From Alitabrizicola rongguiensis (GTDB lineage: Bacteria; Pseudomonadota; Alphaproteobacteria; Rhodobacterales; Rhodobacteraceae), in contig NZ_JAKENF010000001.1 in assembly GCF_021491355.1 (NCBI RefSeq), forward strand, positions 372,001-436,000: a stretch of 64,000 nt of DNA, written 5' to 3'. A model generated the notes under the pieces. That model was not told the origin of the DNA and searched no databases. It saw only the letters and a program-made list of their open reading frames with translations. Positions 50,197 through 59,466 of the stretch are shown one piece after another; the stretch's first letter is position 1, and each line of letters begins with the position of its first letter. The translations under genes and the position numbers were made by a program.

Positions 50197-50259
50197 ACCC
50201 GCACCCCGCTTGACAAGCAACCGAACAGCCTCGACGGAGAAGCAGGAAGGAGCCCGCCC

Positions 50260-51291
50260 ATGACCGAAAAGACCATTCTGCGCGCCCTGAAGGGCGAGGT
50301 CCTGCCGACCCCCCCGATCTGGATGATGCGGCAGGCGGGGCGTTACCTGCCCGAGTACCGCGCGACGCGCGCGCAGGCCGGGGATTTCCTGTCCCTATGC
50401 TATACGCCCGATCTTGCGGCGGAGGTCACTCTGCAACCGATCCGCCGCTTCGGCTTCGATGCGGCGATCCTGTTCGCGGACATCCTGCTGATCTGTCAGG
50501 CGCTCGGCGCGAAACTGTGGTTCGAGACCGGCGAAGGGCCGCGGCTGTCCACCGTCACCTCCGCTGCCGAAATCGAAGCGCTGAAACCGGCGGATGCGAT
50601 CCACGACACTCTCGCGCCGGTCTATGAGACCGTCCGCATCCTTTCGCGGGAACTGCCGAAGGAGACGACGCTGATAGGCTTTGCCGGCGCGCCCTGGACG
50701 GTGGCCACCTACATGGTCGCCGGTCGCGGCACCCGCGACCAGGGGCCGGCCCATGCGCTGAAAACCTCGGATCGCGCGGCCTTTCAGGCGCTGATCGACC
50801 GGCTGACGGACGCGACAATCGACTATCTTTCGATGCAGGTGCAAGTCGGAGCCGAGGTGGTGAAGCTGTTCGACAGCTGGGCGGGCTCGCTCAAGGGGCA
50901 GGACTTCACCGATTTTGCCGTCGCACCGACTGCCAGGATCATCGCAGAGCTCAAGTCCCGCCATCCCGGCCTGCCGATCATCGCCTTCCCGCGCGAGGCG
51001 GGTCAGGGCTATGTCGGCTTCGCCAGGGCAACTGGCGCCGACTGTGTGGCGCTGGACAATTCCGTCAGCCCCGAATGGGCAGCGGCCAATGTGCAGGTCG
51101 ACGGCTGCGTGCAGGGCAATCTTGCGCCCGGCTATATGGTGACCGGCGGCCCCGAGATGGACACGGCAATCCGCCAGGTTGTCCGAGCCTTCGCGAAAGG
51201 GCCGCACATCTTCAACCTCGGCCATGGCATCACGCCCGAGGCCGATCCTGACAACGTCGCGCGCATGATCGAGGTCGTACGCGGCGGCTGA
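50260..51291 (+). CDS. hemE: Uroporphyrinogen decarboxylase
   Basis: A 343-aa protein: [20 protein letters not shown] (N-terminal signature), [30 protein letters not shown] and [11 protein letters not shown], ending [16 protein letters not shown]. It removes four acetate carboxyls from uroporphyrinogen III. ATG 50260 is preceded by AGGAAGGAG. Confidence 0.97.
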   Translation: MTEKTILRALKGEVLPTPPIWMMRQAGRYLPEYRATRAQAGDFLSLCYTPDLAAEVTLQPIRRFGFDAAILFADILLICQALGAKLWFETGEGPRLSTVTSAAEIEALKPADAIHDTLAPVYETVRILSRELPKETTLIGFAGAPWTVATYMVAGRGTRDQGPAHALKTSDRAAFQALIDRLTDATIDYLSMQVQVGAEVVKLFDSWAGSLKGQDFTDFAVAPTARIIAELKSRHPGLPIIAFPREAGQGYVGFARATGADCVALDNSVSPEWAAANVQVDGCVQGNLAPGYMVTGGPEMDTAIRQVVRAFAKGPHIFNLGHGITPEADPDNVARMIEVVRGG

Positions 51292-51367
51292 AGCGATCAA
51301 GGTCAGCCTTATTGACTTATTCCCGACCGCGGCGCAGTCTCCGCGCGTTCGGACGGGGGAGATCGTC

Positions 51368-52573
51368 ATGCAATGGTCACAGGTGCTGGCAACGCGCAGC
51401 ACGCGAATGAAGGCGTCGGAGATCCGGGAGCTTCTGAAGCTGCTCGACCAGCCCGACATCATCTCGTTTGCGGGCGGCATCCCCGATCCCGCCCTGTTCC
51501 CCGCCGCTGCCTTTGCCACCGCCTTTGCCGAGACGATGGGCGGGGCACAGGCCGGAGCGGCGCTGCAATACTCTGTCTCCGAAGGCTACAAGCCGCTGCG
51601 CGAATGGATCGCGAACCGGATGGGCGATATCGGGATCGATTGCTCCGCCGACAACATCTTGATCACCTCGGGGTCACAGCAGGGGCTCGATTACCTTGGC
51701 AAGCTGATGCTGTCGCCGGGCGATACGGCGATGGTCGGGTGGCCGACCTACCTTGGCGCGCTTGGCGCCTTCAACGCCTATGAACCACGCTACATCCGCC
51801 TTGATCCAAAGGGCAATGCCGCGCCCGAGGCTTTGAAGGTCGAGGCTGCAGAAGCGGGCGGGCGCATCAAGTTCGCCTATCTGTCCGCGGATTTTGCCAA
51901 CCCGACCGGCCAGACGGTGGACCTTGCCGGCCGCGAGGCCCTGCTGGATCAGGCCGAGGCGCTGGACATCGCGATCATCGAGGATGCCGCCTACCAGTCG
52001 CTCCGCTACGACGGCGATCCGGTTCCCCCGATCCTCGCACTCGATATCGCCCGGTCGGGTGGGATCGAGAACACGAGGACGATCTATTGCGGATCTTTCT
52101 CGAAGACGCTCGCCCCCGGACTGCGCGTCGGCTGGGTCTGCGCCGCGAAAGAGGTGATCGGTCGGCTGGTCCTGATGAAGCAGGCGGCGGATCTTCATTC
52201 CTCGACCATTAACCAGATCGTGACGCACCGTGTCGCGGCAAGCCTGTTCGACAGCCATGTCGCCAAGCTGCGCGCCACCTATGGCCATCGGCGCGACCGG
52301 ATGGTTGCGGCGCTGGAGCGCGAAATGCCGAAGGGCGTGACCTTCAACCGTCCCGAAGGCGGGATGTTCATCTGGTTGACGCTGCCCGAAGGCATGGACG
52401 GGGCGCAGCTGCTCACCCGCGCGGTTGCCGAGCAACGGGTGGCCTTCGTGCCGGGCGGCGCCTTCTTTGCCGACGGGTCGAACCGCAATACCCTGCGTCT
52501 GTCCTTCGCCTGTGCCTCGGACGCGCAGATCGACGAGGGGATCGCCCGCCTCGGCCGCATTCTGCGCGGCTGA
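51368..52573 (+). CDS. PLP-dependent aminotransferase, class I/II (LysN/2-aminoadipate-like)
   Basis: A 401-aa fold-type I enzyme. It has ISFAGGIPDPALFP at the start, LQYSVSEGYKPLREWI and ITSGSQQGLDYLGK. It also has ADFANPTGQTVDL, IIEDAAYQSLRYDG and the Schiff-base Lys in CGSFSKTLAPGLRVGW. This pattern is that of 2-aminoadipate/aromatic/valine-pyruvate-type aminotransferases; the amino-acid substrate is not certain. It lies between hemE and an SDR gene, and a GGGGGAGA site precedes the ATG. Confidence 0.9.
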   Translation: MQWSQVLATRSTRMKASEIRELLKLLDQPDIISFAGGIPDPALFPAAAFATAFAETMGGAQAGAALQYSVSEGYKPLREWIANRMGDIGIDCSADNILITSGSQQGLDYLGKLMLSPGDTAMVGWPTYLGALGAFNAYEPRYIRLDPKGNAAPEALKVEAAEAGGRIKFAYLSADFANPTGQTVDLAGREALLDQAEALDIAIIEDAAYQSLRYDGDPVPPILALDIARSGGIENTRTIYCGSFSKTLAPGLRVGWVCAAKEVIGRLVLMKQAADLHSSTINQIVTHRVAASLFDSHVAKLRATYGHRRDRMVAALEREMPKGVTFNRPEGGMFIWLTLPEGMDGAQLLTRAVAEQRVAFVPGGAFFADGSNRNTLRLSFACASDAQIDEGIARLGRILRG

Positions 52574-52637
52574 CGCGCCGCCTGCATCCTGCCGGGGCGC
52601 GTGCTACAGTTCCCTGACACCAGCAGGAGAACCGACC

Positions 52638-53435
52638 ATGGCAATCCGTGAACAAGGCGCCGTCCTGATAACCGGGGCAACGGGTGGGATGGGGCGCCCG
52701 CTCTGCGCCCGGCTGGCGGCCGAAGGACGGGAACTGATCCTTGCCGCGAGAACGCGGTCTGATCTCCGGTCCCTTTGCGATACCCTGGAGGCAGAATATC
52801 CGGGGCCATTCCATGCCGTGCCGCTGGACATGGCCGATATCTCCTCGGTCGAGCGGTTCGGCGCGGCACTAACCGACCTCGATGTGCCCTTGCAAGGCGC
52901 CGTGCTGATGCCGCCGCAGCCTGCCCGTTCCAACGATCCGCTACCGCCAGTAGAAGCCTGGAACCAGCTCTTTGCTGCCAGTTTCATCGGGCCGCTTGAG
53001 GTCCTGAAGCAGGCCCTGCCTCATATGAAGTCCGATCCGGCAACCAGTCTCCGAGCAAAGATCGTCATTGTCTCGGGTATCTCATCGGCACAGGTCCTCG
53101 GCCACTATGCCACCGGAAACGTGCTGCGCACGGCCTGGCTTGCCGAGGCCAAGGTCCTGGCCTTCGCGCTCGGGCCGCGCGGCATCCATGTGAACACCGT
53201 CTCTTTCGGCGGCGCGCTGACCCCCCACTATCTGGAACTGATCCAGCAGCGGGCCTCGGCCAATGGCGTGACCGTAGCCGAACAGATCGGCGCCGAGACC
53301 GATAACGTGCCGCTGCGGAAGTACGGCACGCCGGAGGAGGCGGCAGCGACGATTGCGATGCTTCTCTCTCCAGTCTCCGACCACCTGACAGGCATAAACC
53401 TGCTGCAGGATGGCGGGTTTACGCGCGCCTATTGA
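52638..53435 (+). CDS. Short-chain dehydrogenase/reductase with altered active site
   Basis: A 265-aa Rossmann-fold protein. The cofactor motif is LITGATGGMGRPLCARLA. A Ser in VSGISSAQV is in place, but the usual Tyr-x3-Lys is HYATGN, so the catalytic Lys position holds Asn. The C-terminal PLRKYGTPEEAAATIAMLL and GINLLQDGGFT are normal. It may have lost activity or use another residue. ATG 52638 is preceded by AGGAGA. It lies 64 bp after the aminotransferase. Confidence 0.85.
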   Translation: MAIREQGAVLITGATGGMGRPLCARLAAEGRELILAARTRSDLRSLCDTLEAEYPGPFHAVPLDMADISSVERFGAALTDLDVPLQGAVLMPPQPARSNDPLPPVEAWNQLFAASFIGPLEVLKQALPHMKSDPATSLRAKIVIVSGISSAQVLGHYATGNVLRTAWLAEAKVLAFALGPRGIHVNTVSFGGALTPHYLELIQQRASANGVTVAEQIGAETDNVPLRKYGTPEEAAATIAMLLSPVSDHLTGINLLQDGGFTRAY

Positions 53436-53520
53436 CCGGCGCGAAAGCATGAACTCTCACGTCTTGCGCCCGGTCCGCATTGCCGTCAGGACGGGGATGC
53501 TTCAACCCGGGTCCGTGCCG

Positions 53521-54147
53521 ATGCGCCTCGCCATGCTCTTGATCGTTCTCGTGTCTGCCGGTGCCGCAAGGGCAGAGCTTTCGCCCTGTACGACCTCGGT
53601 GAATGGCGGCGAGGTACCGCTGTTCTTCGATCCCGAAGATCCGAGGGTCAGCGAAAACACGACCTTCAAGGAGAACTGGTTCGGCGACTGGGGCAAGATC
53701 ACCTGTCCCGGATACGTGACCCTGCGCTATCTGACGCCCGACCTGACCGACGATCAGCGGGGCACGTTCTGCCTGCAATACGACCGAAAGACCAAGACCT
53801 ATACCGGTTATAGCGAAGGCGAACGCGACCCTTATGCCATCTGCCGCAAACCATCCAAGAGCTTCTGCCAGCGGGTGAACGCCTCGAAGGACACCGTGCT
53901 TGCGCTGACGGGACTGGCCGCCAGCGCGACCGGGGCCGCTGAAGTGGCGCAGACCACGCAGGACGTGCAGCTGCTGACGCAAGACAACGGCGCGGTCAGC
54001 CTCACCGGCAAGGCGGTCGCCGTGGCGGGCGCGTTGACCCGCCTTGGCTCTACCGCGCTGGCCGCAGCCGCTGCCCCGGCCGAGGTCGGCGCGGCAGCGG
54101 TCACTGTGGTGACGGTCGGCGGGCTCGTCTACCTGTGCAAGGAATAG
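53521..54147 (+). CDS. Secreted Cys-containing protein of unknown function
   Basis: A 208-aa protein from ATG 53521, which gives a clean signal peptide (LAMLLIVLVSAGAARA). In-frame ATGs upstream at 53449 and 53497 would only add residues before it. The mature part has six Cys (near CTTS, ITCPGY, TFCLQY, AICRKP, SFCQRV, YLCKE), suggesting disulfides. It ends in about 80 Ala/Thr/Val-rich residues that could be a hydrophobic hairpin. No family was recognised. Confidence 0.6.
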   Translation: MRLAMLLIVLVSAGAARAELSPCTTSVNGGEVPLFFDPEDPRVSENTTFKENWFGDWGKITCPGYVTLRYLTPDLTDDQRGTFCLQYDRKTKTYTGYSEGERDPYAICRKPSKSFCQRVNASKDTVLALTGLAASATGAAEVAQTTQDVQLLTQDNGAVSLTGKAVAVAGALTRLGSTALAAAAAPAEVGAAAVTVVTVGGLVYLCKE

Positions 54148-54148
54148 C

Positions 54149-55012
54149 TCAGGGCCACTTCGCGACAGGCGGCAGGCTCATCAGCACCGCATTGGCATCG
54201 TGCCCGGTTTCCAGCCCGAACTTCGTGCCGCGGTCATAGACAAGGTTGTACTCGGCATAAAGCCCGCGATGGATCAGCTGCGTCTCGCGGTCGGCATCGG
54301 TCCAAGCGGTGCCAAGCCGCCGCTCTGTCACCGGCAGGAAAGCAGGCAGGAAAGCTTCGCCCACGGACCGCGTAAAGGCAAAATCCGCCTCCCAGTCGCC
54401 CGTGTTCAGATCGTCGAAGAAGATCCCACCAACGCCCCGCGCCCGGCCGCGATGCGGCACGAAGAAATACTCGTCCGCCCAGGCCTTGAAGCGCGGGTAG
54501 TAGTCGGGCGAATGCGCATCGCAGGCGGCCTGCATCTGCGCGTGGAAATGCGCGGTGTCCTCGGCATATTCGATGCAGGGATTGAGATCCGCCCCACCCC
54601 CGAACCACCAGGCACCCGGGGTCCAGAACATGCGGGTGTTCATGTGGACGGCTGGCGTATGCGGGTTCTGCATATGGGCCACAAGGCTGATCCCGCTGGC
54701 CCAGAAGCGCGGATCACGATCCATCCCCGGCACACCGCGGGCCGCCATTGCCCTTTGCGCCCGTTCGCCAAGCGTGCCGTGAACCTCGGACCAGTTCACC
54801 CCCACCTTCTCGAACACGCGGCCACCGCGCATCACGCTCATCAACCCGCCACCGCCATCTGCACGGGTCGTCGGCGTCACCTCGAACCGACCGGCAGGAC
54901 CATTGCCTGCCCCGCGATCCTCCAACCCTTCGAAGGCCGCGACAATACGGTCGCGCAATTCGTGAAACCACGCGGCAGCGCGAGCCTTGCGGGTCTCGAA
55001 ATCGACGGTCAT
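54149..55012 (-). CDS. hemF: Oxygen-dependent coproporphyrinogen III oxidase
   Basis: A 287-aa protein: GGGGLMSVMRGGRVFEKVGV, SLVAHMQNPHTPAVHMNTR, WWFGGGADLNPC, the GVGGIFFDDLN segment and LYAEYNLVYDRGTKFGLETG, all family signatures. It performs the aerobic decarboxylation of coproporphyrinogen III. ATG 55012 follows GGGAGA. It is the third haem gene in 6 kb. Confidence 0.97.
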   Translation of the reverse strand: MTVDFETRKARAAAWFHELRDRIVAAFEGLEDRGAGNGPAGRFEVTPTTRADGGGGLMSVMRGGRVFEKVGVNWSEVHGTLGERAQRAMAARGVPGMDRDPRFWASGISLVAHMQNPHTPAVHMNTRMFWTPGAWWFGGGADLNPCIEYAEDTAHFHAQMQAACDAHSPDYYPRFKAWADEYFFVPHRGRARGVGGIFFDDLNTGDWEADFAFTRSVGEAFLPAFLPVTERRLGTAWTDADRETQLIHRGLYAEYNLVYDRGTKFGLETGHDANAVLMSLPPVAKWP

Positions 55013-55132
55013 CGGCAGTCTCCCTGAGCTTGGCTCAGCTAACATCCTCCGCCACGCAAGGTCCAGACAGTGACGGGGATTTGCAGCCGCCGCGCACCCA
55101 GCTATCCTGACGGAACGCCACCCGGAGTCGCC

Positions 55133-55543
55133 ATGTCACCTCGTGCCCCGCTTGCCCTTCTGCTGCTGCTGGCCGCATGCGCCACGCCGCAGCAGCGCTG
55201 CATCAACAGCGTCACGCGCGACCTGCAGGTGGTGAATGACCTCATCACGCAATCCGAGATCAACCTCGCGCGCGGCTACGGAACGGTCCAGCAGACCACG
55301 GTGGTGCCGACGGTGCAGCCCTGCGGCGGCAACATTCCCGTCCGGCAGCCGAACGGTTCGGTGCAATGGGTCTACGTGCCCCAGAACTGCTGGGTGGATG
55401 AAGCGGTCACGACGACCCGTCCCATCGCCATCGACCTTGATGCCGAAAAGCAGAAGCTCGCCCAGTTGCGCAAACAGCAGACCCGTTTGAACAAGCAGGC
55501 CGCCCCGGCAGTGGCCCAGTGCAAGGCGCTCTATCCGGAATGA
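55133..55543 (+). CDS. Small lipoprotein
   Basis: A 136-aa protein. The signal (LALLLLLAACATPQQ) has a lipobox Cys at about residue 16. The mature part has a hydrophilic region with VQQTTVVPTVQPCGGNIPV and a C-terminal helix of coiled-coil character (AEKQKLAQLRKQQTRLNKQ). Its function is unknown. CGGAG precedes ATG 55133. A strong hairpin follows. Confidence 0.75.
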   Translation: MSPRAPLALLLLLAACATPQQRCINSVTRDLQVVNDLITQSEINLARGYGTVQQTTVVPTVQPCGGNIPVRQPNGSVQWVYVPQNCWVDEAVTTTRPIAIDLDAEKQKLAQLRKQQTRLNKQAAPAVAQCKALYPE

Positions 55544-55567
55544 CGCGGCCCCCGCCTGGGGGCCGCG
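55544..55567. terminator. Perfect 10-bp hairpin between convergent genes
   Basis: CGCGGCCCCC (55544-55553) pairs with GGGGGCCGCG (55558-55567) around GCCT. It lies in the 33-bp gap between the stop codons of the lipoprotein gene and the converging DUF1254 gene. Neither strand has a U-tract, so it may be a bidirectional, tail-less terminator. Confidence 0.5.
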
Positions 55568-55576
55568 CCGCGATCG

Positions 55577-57004
55577 TCAGACCTTCTTGACCGGCGGGAT
55601 CTTCCACGACCCGTCTATGATCGAGGGCGGCGACTCGTCCGGCCAGTACATCCGCAGCATGAGGTGGAACTTGCCCTGCGGTGCGGGCAGCCAGTTCGCC
55701 TCCTTGTCGGCGCCGGGAGACTCGTTCTGGATGTAGATCGTGAGTGAACCATCCTCGCCGTAGGTCGGGTTGGTCCGCACACTCATCGAGTAGCGGTTGA
55801 TCGGGTTCGCGACGAAGAACATCTGCTCGTCATACATCGTCAGCGACCAGAAACCCTTGACCGGCGGGGTCTGACCCTTCGGGAAGACCATCGTGTACTT
55901 GTGCTCGCCGCTGTAGTCCTGCACCAGATCCGGCTTCAGAGACGTCGGATAGATCGCGTCCTGCGGCCGGTTCGCGCCAAGACCGATCGCCGTGATCAGC
56001 GCCCGCTGGATGTAGTTCGTGCCATAGGTTCCGGCCTTGATCGTGAACGACCAGCCGTTCTCGCGCGTCATGTCGCCATCGGAGTCGATGAAGTGCAGCA
56101 TGATGCGGTCATAGCCAAGGGCAGGGACCCGCTTGTCGAACCGCTCATCCAAGACCTTTGCGTCGAAGTCCTTGCCAGGGACAAGGCCAATCCGAGCAAA
56201 GCGTTCCAGCGCCGGCGCGTCCGCTGCGGCCGGCGGGTTGCGCTTCATCAGGTCGGCGAGCAGGGTGAAATACTCGCTCGTCGAAAGCGCGTTCACCTGA
56301 TCACGCGTCGGGGTCTTCATATCGATCGAGGGGTCAACCTTGCCGGCGGGCGGCGTGTAGTCCTTGCCCCAGGTGCTCAGCGGCTGCAGCTTGAACGCAT
56401 CCTGAAGTTTGTGCACCGCCGCATAATCCTCGGGCGTGCCGGTGCAGTAGATCCGGCCCAGCAGCCAGACCATGGCGGTCGGCGATTTCAGCTCGACCAT
56501 CCCGTCCGGAACCGAACCCGACCAGCCAGGCCCGGTGATGAGGAAGGTCTTCGCGGCACCGCCGGTCGTGCGGCTGCCGGGCACCTCGAAGACGTCCGTC
56601 CAGCCCGACAGAAGTGGAAGCAGGAAGTAGCGATCGCCCATGTCGGGCTGATCCAGAACCCAGGGCTCGTCGCCCACGTCGAAGAACGCCGTGGTATAAA
56701 GCGTATCGGCATTCGGCGCGGTGATGTCGCGGAAGCTGGCGTCGGGATATTCGCGCAGCTTGATGATCGTGCCCATCGGCCCGCGTGTGCCGACCGGCTC
56801 CGCGACGTTGGTGATGATGCGGCGGGTCAACTCCATCGTGACCAGCGGATAGCCATAGATGTAGGCGTCGACAGCGGTGCCAAACTCTTCGGTCCCTTCG
56901 ACGAAGTCGAGGACAGGCCCTTCGGCAAGGCCCCGGCCTGTCGCAGCGGCCAAAGCCAGAAGGCTCGCAGTGCCCAATCCGAATGCACGTCTGGTAATCG
57001 TCAT
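55577..57004 (-). CDS. DUF1254/DUF1214 protein with Tat signal
   Basis: A 475-aa protein. Residues 1-25 carry a twin-arginine signal (TRRAFGLGTASLLALAAA). DUF1254 follows (DAYIYGYPLVTMELTRR ... TAPNADTLYTTAFFDV). The C-terminal DUF1214 is also clear (KGFWSLTMYDEQMFFVANPI, then LTIYIQNESPG and WLPAPQGKFHLMLRMYWP). It is exported to the periplasm; its function is unknown. ATG 57004 has GGGGGAAC upstream. Confidence 0.9.
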   Translation of the reverse strand: MTITRRAFGLGTASLLALAAATGRGLAEGPVLDFVEGTEEFGTAVDAYIYGYPLVTMELTRRIITNVAEPVGTRGPMGTIIKLREYPDASFRDITAPNADTLYTTAFFDVGDEPWVLDQPDMGDRYFLLPLLSGWTDVFEVPGSRTTGGAAKTFLITGPGWSGSVPDGMVELKSPTAMVWLLGRIYCTGTPEDYAAVHKLQDAFKLQPLSTWGKDYTPPAGKVDPSIDMKTPTRDQVNALSTSEYFTLLADLMKRNPPAAADAPALERFARIGLVPGKDFDAKVLDERFDKRVPALGYDRIMLHFIDSDGDMTRENGWSFTIKAGTYGTNYIQRALITAIGLGANRPQDAIYPTSLKPDLVQDYSGEHKYTMVFPKGQTPPVKGFWSLTMYDEQMFFVANPINRYSMSVRTNPTYGEDGSLTIYIQNESPGADKEANWLPAPQGKFHLMLRMYWPDESPPSIIDGSWKIPPVKKV

Positions 57005-57138
57005 ATGTTCCCCCAATCAATGAGACCGTGCGCATCCTAGCGCAGATACCGACTAAACAAATTTGCATTCCGCGCCAATCGGGCACGAACGGGGACTATT
57101 CCGGCAGCTTCTCACCAAGATGTGAGAGGCCGCCAACG

Positions 57139-57945
57139 CTAATGGGCCGGGACCGAAACCGGATCAAGGATCGACCGCCCGCCGTCGACCGGCAGGATCT
57201 GACCGGTGATGAACGACGAGGCGTCGGAAGACAGGAAACGGACCGTTTCGGCCACCTCGGTCGCAGATGCGATCCGGCCAAGCGGCGTCGCTGCGACGAT
57301 CCGGTCATGCCATTCCGGGTGATCCCTGAGCGCGGATTGCAGGCTTGCACTCATGACGCTGGCGACGGCCACCCCATTGACGCGAATGTTCTTTGGCGCA
57401 AGGACAGCCGCAAGCGACCGCGTCAGCTGGTCCAGCGCCGCGCAGGCGATGGAATAGCCCATCAGATCCGACAGCGCCCTTTGCCCGGCGATAGAGGTCA
57501 GGTTGACGATCGATCCTCCCGTCGGCTGGCCATCGGTCCCGGTCTGCGCAATCATGCGCTTGGCGGTCATCTGCGACATACGCAAGCTGGTGATAAGGTT
57601 TTGCTGCAGCATCGCCTCGACCCCGTCCTCGCCAACGGTGAGCGGCTTCTCCGTCTGCGCGACCTGACGGCTGGCATTGACGAGGATGTCGATGCGGTTG
57701 AAGGCATCAACCGTGGCAGACAGCAGGTTGGCGATGGTCAGCTTTTCGCGCAGGTCGCCCGCAAACATCCGCAGTGGGCCTTCGCCCTGGGCCTCGGCGC
57801 CGAATTCGGCCTCCAAGCCCTCCTCGTCCATGTCGGCCACCATCACATTGGCGCCCTTCTCCAGAAAATGGCGGGCGACGGCCAGGCCGATGCCATTGGC
57901 GGCGCCCGTAACGATAGCGGTCTTGCCGGCGATGGAGTTGGACAT
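57139..57945 (-). CDS. SDR-family oxidoreductase with altered active site
   Basis: A 268-aa Rossmann-fold protein: IVTGAANGIGLAVARHFLEKG, DILVNASRQ, the Ser in LTSIAGQRA and a C-terminal SFITGQILPVDGG. The Tyr-x3-Lys motif is YSIAC, so the catalytic Lys position holds Cys. Activity may be altered or lost. ATG 57945 is preceded by TGAGGAA. It follows the methyltransferase gene by 17 bp in the same direction. Confidence 0.85.
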   Translation of the reverse strand: MSNSIAGKTAIVTGAANGIGLAVARHFLEKGANVMVADMDEEGLEAEFGAEAQGEGPLRMFAGDLREKLTIANLLSATVDAFNRIDILVNASRQVAQTEKPLTVGEDGVEAMLQQNLITSLRMSQMTAKRMIAQTGTDGQPTGGSIVNLTSIAGQRALSDLMGYSIACAALDQLTRSLAAVLAPKNIRVNGVAVASVMSASLQSALRDHPEWHDRIVAATPLGRIASATEVAETVRFLSSDASSFITGQILPVDGGRSILDPVSVPAH

Positions 57946-57962
57946 GATGTTCCTCAGGATGT

Positions 57963-58955
57963 TCAGCTGCGCGGCCGGATCGGCCGGGCTGCAAGAGTCA
58001 GACGAAAGGCGTTGTCGCCGCCGATCTCTTCCACCTCGCGGAAGGAATCGGACAGGACCTGCGCATAGGGAAGGTGTCGGTTCGCCACCAGCCAGAGCGT
58101 GCCGGAAGTGGTCATCATCGCGGCAGCTGCCCGTATGAAGGCCGCGCCAAGCGCCGGATCGGCGGCACGGCCAGAATGGAAGGGCGGGTTGCAGACCACT
58201 GCATCGGCGGGGCTTTCCGGCTTCCAGGCCAGTGCATCGGCCCAATGGAACTGCGCCCGAGGATCGATCACATTTCGCCGCGCGCAGTCCAGGGCCTCGG
58301 CCTCCGCCTCCACCAGATCCAGACGCTGAACTCCCTCGCGCTGCAGGATGGCCCGGGAAAGATACCCCCAGCCTGCCCCCAGATCGACGACCCGCGCAGG
58401 CAGCTTGTCGGGCAGCGCCGCGGCAAGCAGGGCCGACCCGCGATCCGGCCCGTCCGCAGAGAAAACCCCGGGCCTTGTGACGTAGCCACCTTCGATCGCC
58501 ATTTCCCGCCCTACCCAACCGGTCAGCTCCGGACCGGCGGGAAAGGCGAAGATCTTGCCATGTGCCTTGGAAAGCGCCGAAGTCGCGGCGACCAGCCCGC
58601 GCAGTTCGCGGTGGATCGAGTCCACGCCATCGGTCTTCTGCCCGTCGACGATCACGGGCCCGCCTGGCACAACCTGCTCGGCCGCGGCCGCGAGCGTCGC
58701 ATGGGCCTCAGCCCGACTGCGCGGCAAGCAGACCAGCGCGGCCGCATAGCCACCCTCGCCCGCAATCCGGGTCGAATAGCCAAGTCCTTCGAAGGCGTCA
58801 TGGTCGGGCTTGAACCCCTGCACGACCACGACCCGCGCCTTGGGCAGCGCCGAAAGGTCATCGCCCATCCGCGGGCGAAAGACAGCGACCTGGCCTTCGG
58901 GCGGCAGGGCCACGGCGCCGCTTTCAAGCGCAAGGGTCAGTCGGGCGGATCGCAT
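57963..58955 (-). CDS. rsmC: RsmC-like rRNA guanine-N2 methyltransferase
   Basis: A 330-aa protein with the duplicated RsmC layout. A degenerate N-terminal methyltransferase half is followed by an active C-terminal half: SAM motif VVDLGAGWGYLSRAIL, acidic VEAEAEAL and catalytic DAVVCNPPFHSGR. RsmC methylates G1207 of 16S rRNA; assignment to that site is by similarity. It ends just before the SDR gene. Confidence 0.85.
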   Translation of the reverse strand: MRSARLTLALESGAVALPPEGQVAVFRPRMGDDLSALPKARVVVVQGFKPDHDAFEGLGYSTRIAGEGGYAAALVCLPRSRAEAHATLAAAAEQVVPGGPVIVDGQKTDGVDSIHRELRGLVAATSALSKAHGKIFAFPAGPELTGWVGREMAIEGGYVTRPGVFSADGPDRGSALLAAALPDKLPARVVDLGAGWGYLSRAILQREGVQRLDLVEAEAEALDCARRNVIDPRAQFHWADALAWKPESPADAVVCNPPFHSGRAADPALGAAFIRAAAAMMTTSGTLWLVANRHLPYAQVLSDSFREVEEIGGDNAFRLTLAARPIRPRS

Positions 58956-58973
58956 GGGCGGCCGGGACCGGCC

Positions 58974-59294
58974 TTATTCCTTTTCCATCGTGCATTGCAG
59001 CGGATGCTGATGGCGGCGGGCGAAATCCATCACCTGCGCCACCTTCGTTTCGGCCACCTCGAAGGAAAACACGCCGACCACGGCAAGACCCTTCTTGTGG
59101 ACGGTCAGCATGATCTCGAAGGCCTGCGCATGGGTCATGCCAAAGAAGCGCTCCAGCACATGCACGACGAATTCCATCGGCGTGTAGTCGTCGTTCAGAA
59201 GCAGCACCTTGTACAGCGGTGGGCGCTGCGTGCGCGTATGTGTCTTGGTGACGACAGAGGTGTCGCCATCCGATCCATCGGTCTTTCCTGCCAT
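58974..59294 (-). CDS. clpS: ATP-dependent Clp protease adaptor ClpS
   Basis: A protein of about 106 aa: [20 protein letters not shown] (ClpA-contact and N-degron pocket), [13 protein letters not shown] and the ending [20 protein letters not shown]. It delivers N-degron substrates to ClpAP. The start is unsettled: ATG 59294 lacks a ribosome-binding site, while a GTG at 59315 with GAGG upstream would add seven residues. It lies 18 bp before the rsmC gene. Confidence 0.94.
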   Translation of the reverse strand: MAGKTDGSDGDTSVVTKTHTRTQRPPLYKVLLLNDDYTPMEFVVHVLERFFGMTHAQAFEIMLTVHKKGLAVVGVFSFEVAETKVAQVMDFARRHQHPLQCTMEKE

Positions 59295-59466
59295 AAGGAA
59301 AGGAATAAGCGTCACGGGCCAGCCTCGTTGGTGCAGAACGTCAACTTTGGAAAGACTCCCTTCATATAGCGCAACCGGGCTTGCCGGAAAAGGGTTCGGG
59401 GGTCCATAAGCCTTTCCCGGAATGCGACCTGCTTTGCGGCCCCGCCAGATCCGCCGGAGACTACAT

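Noticed and set aside
50205-50245. Sigma-70 promoter for hemE from TTGACA at 50210-50215
   Set aside because: The -35-like hexamer is good, but no acceptable -10 element follows at 16-18 bp, so I did not list it as a promoter.
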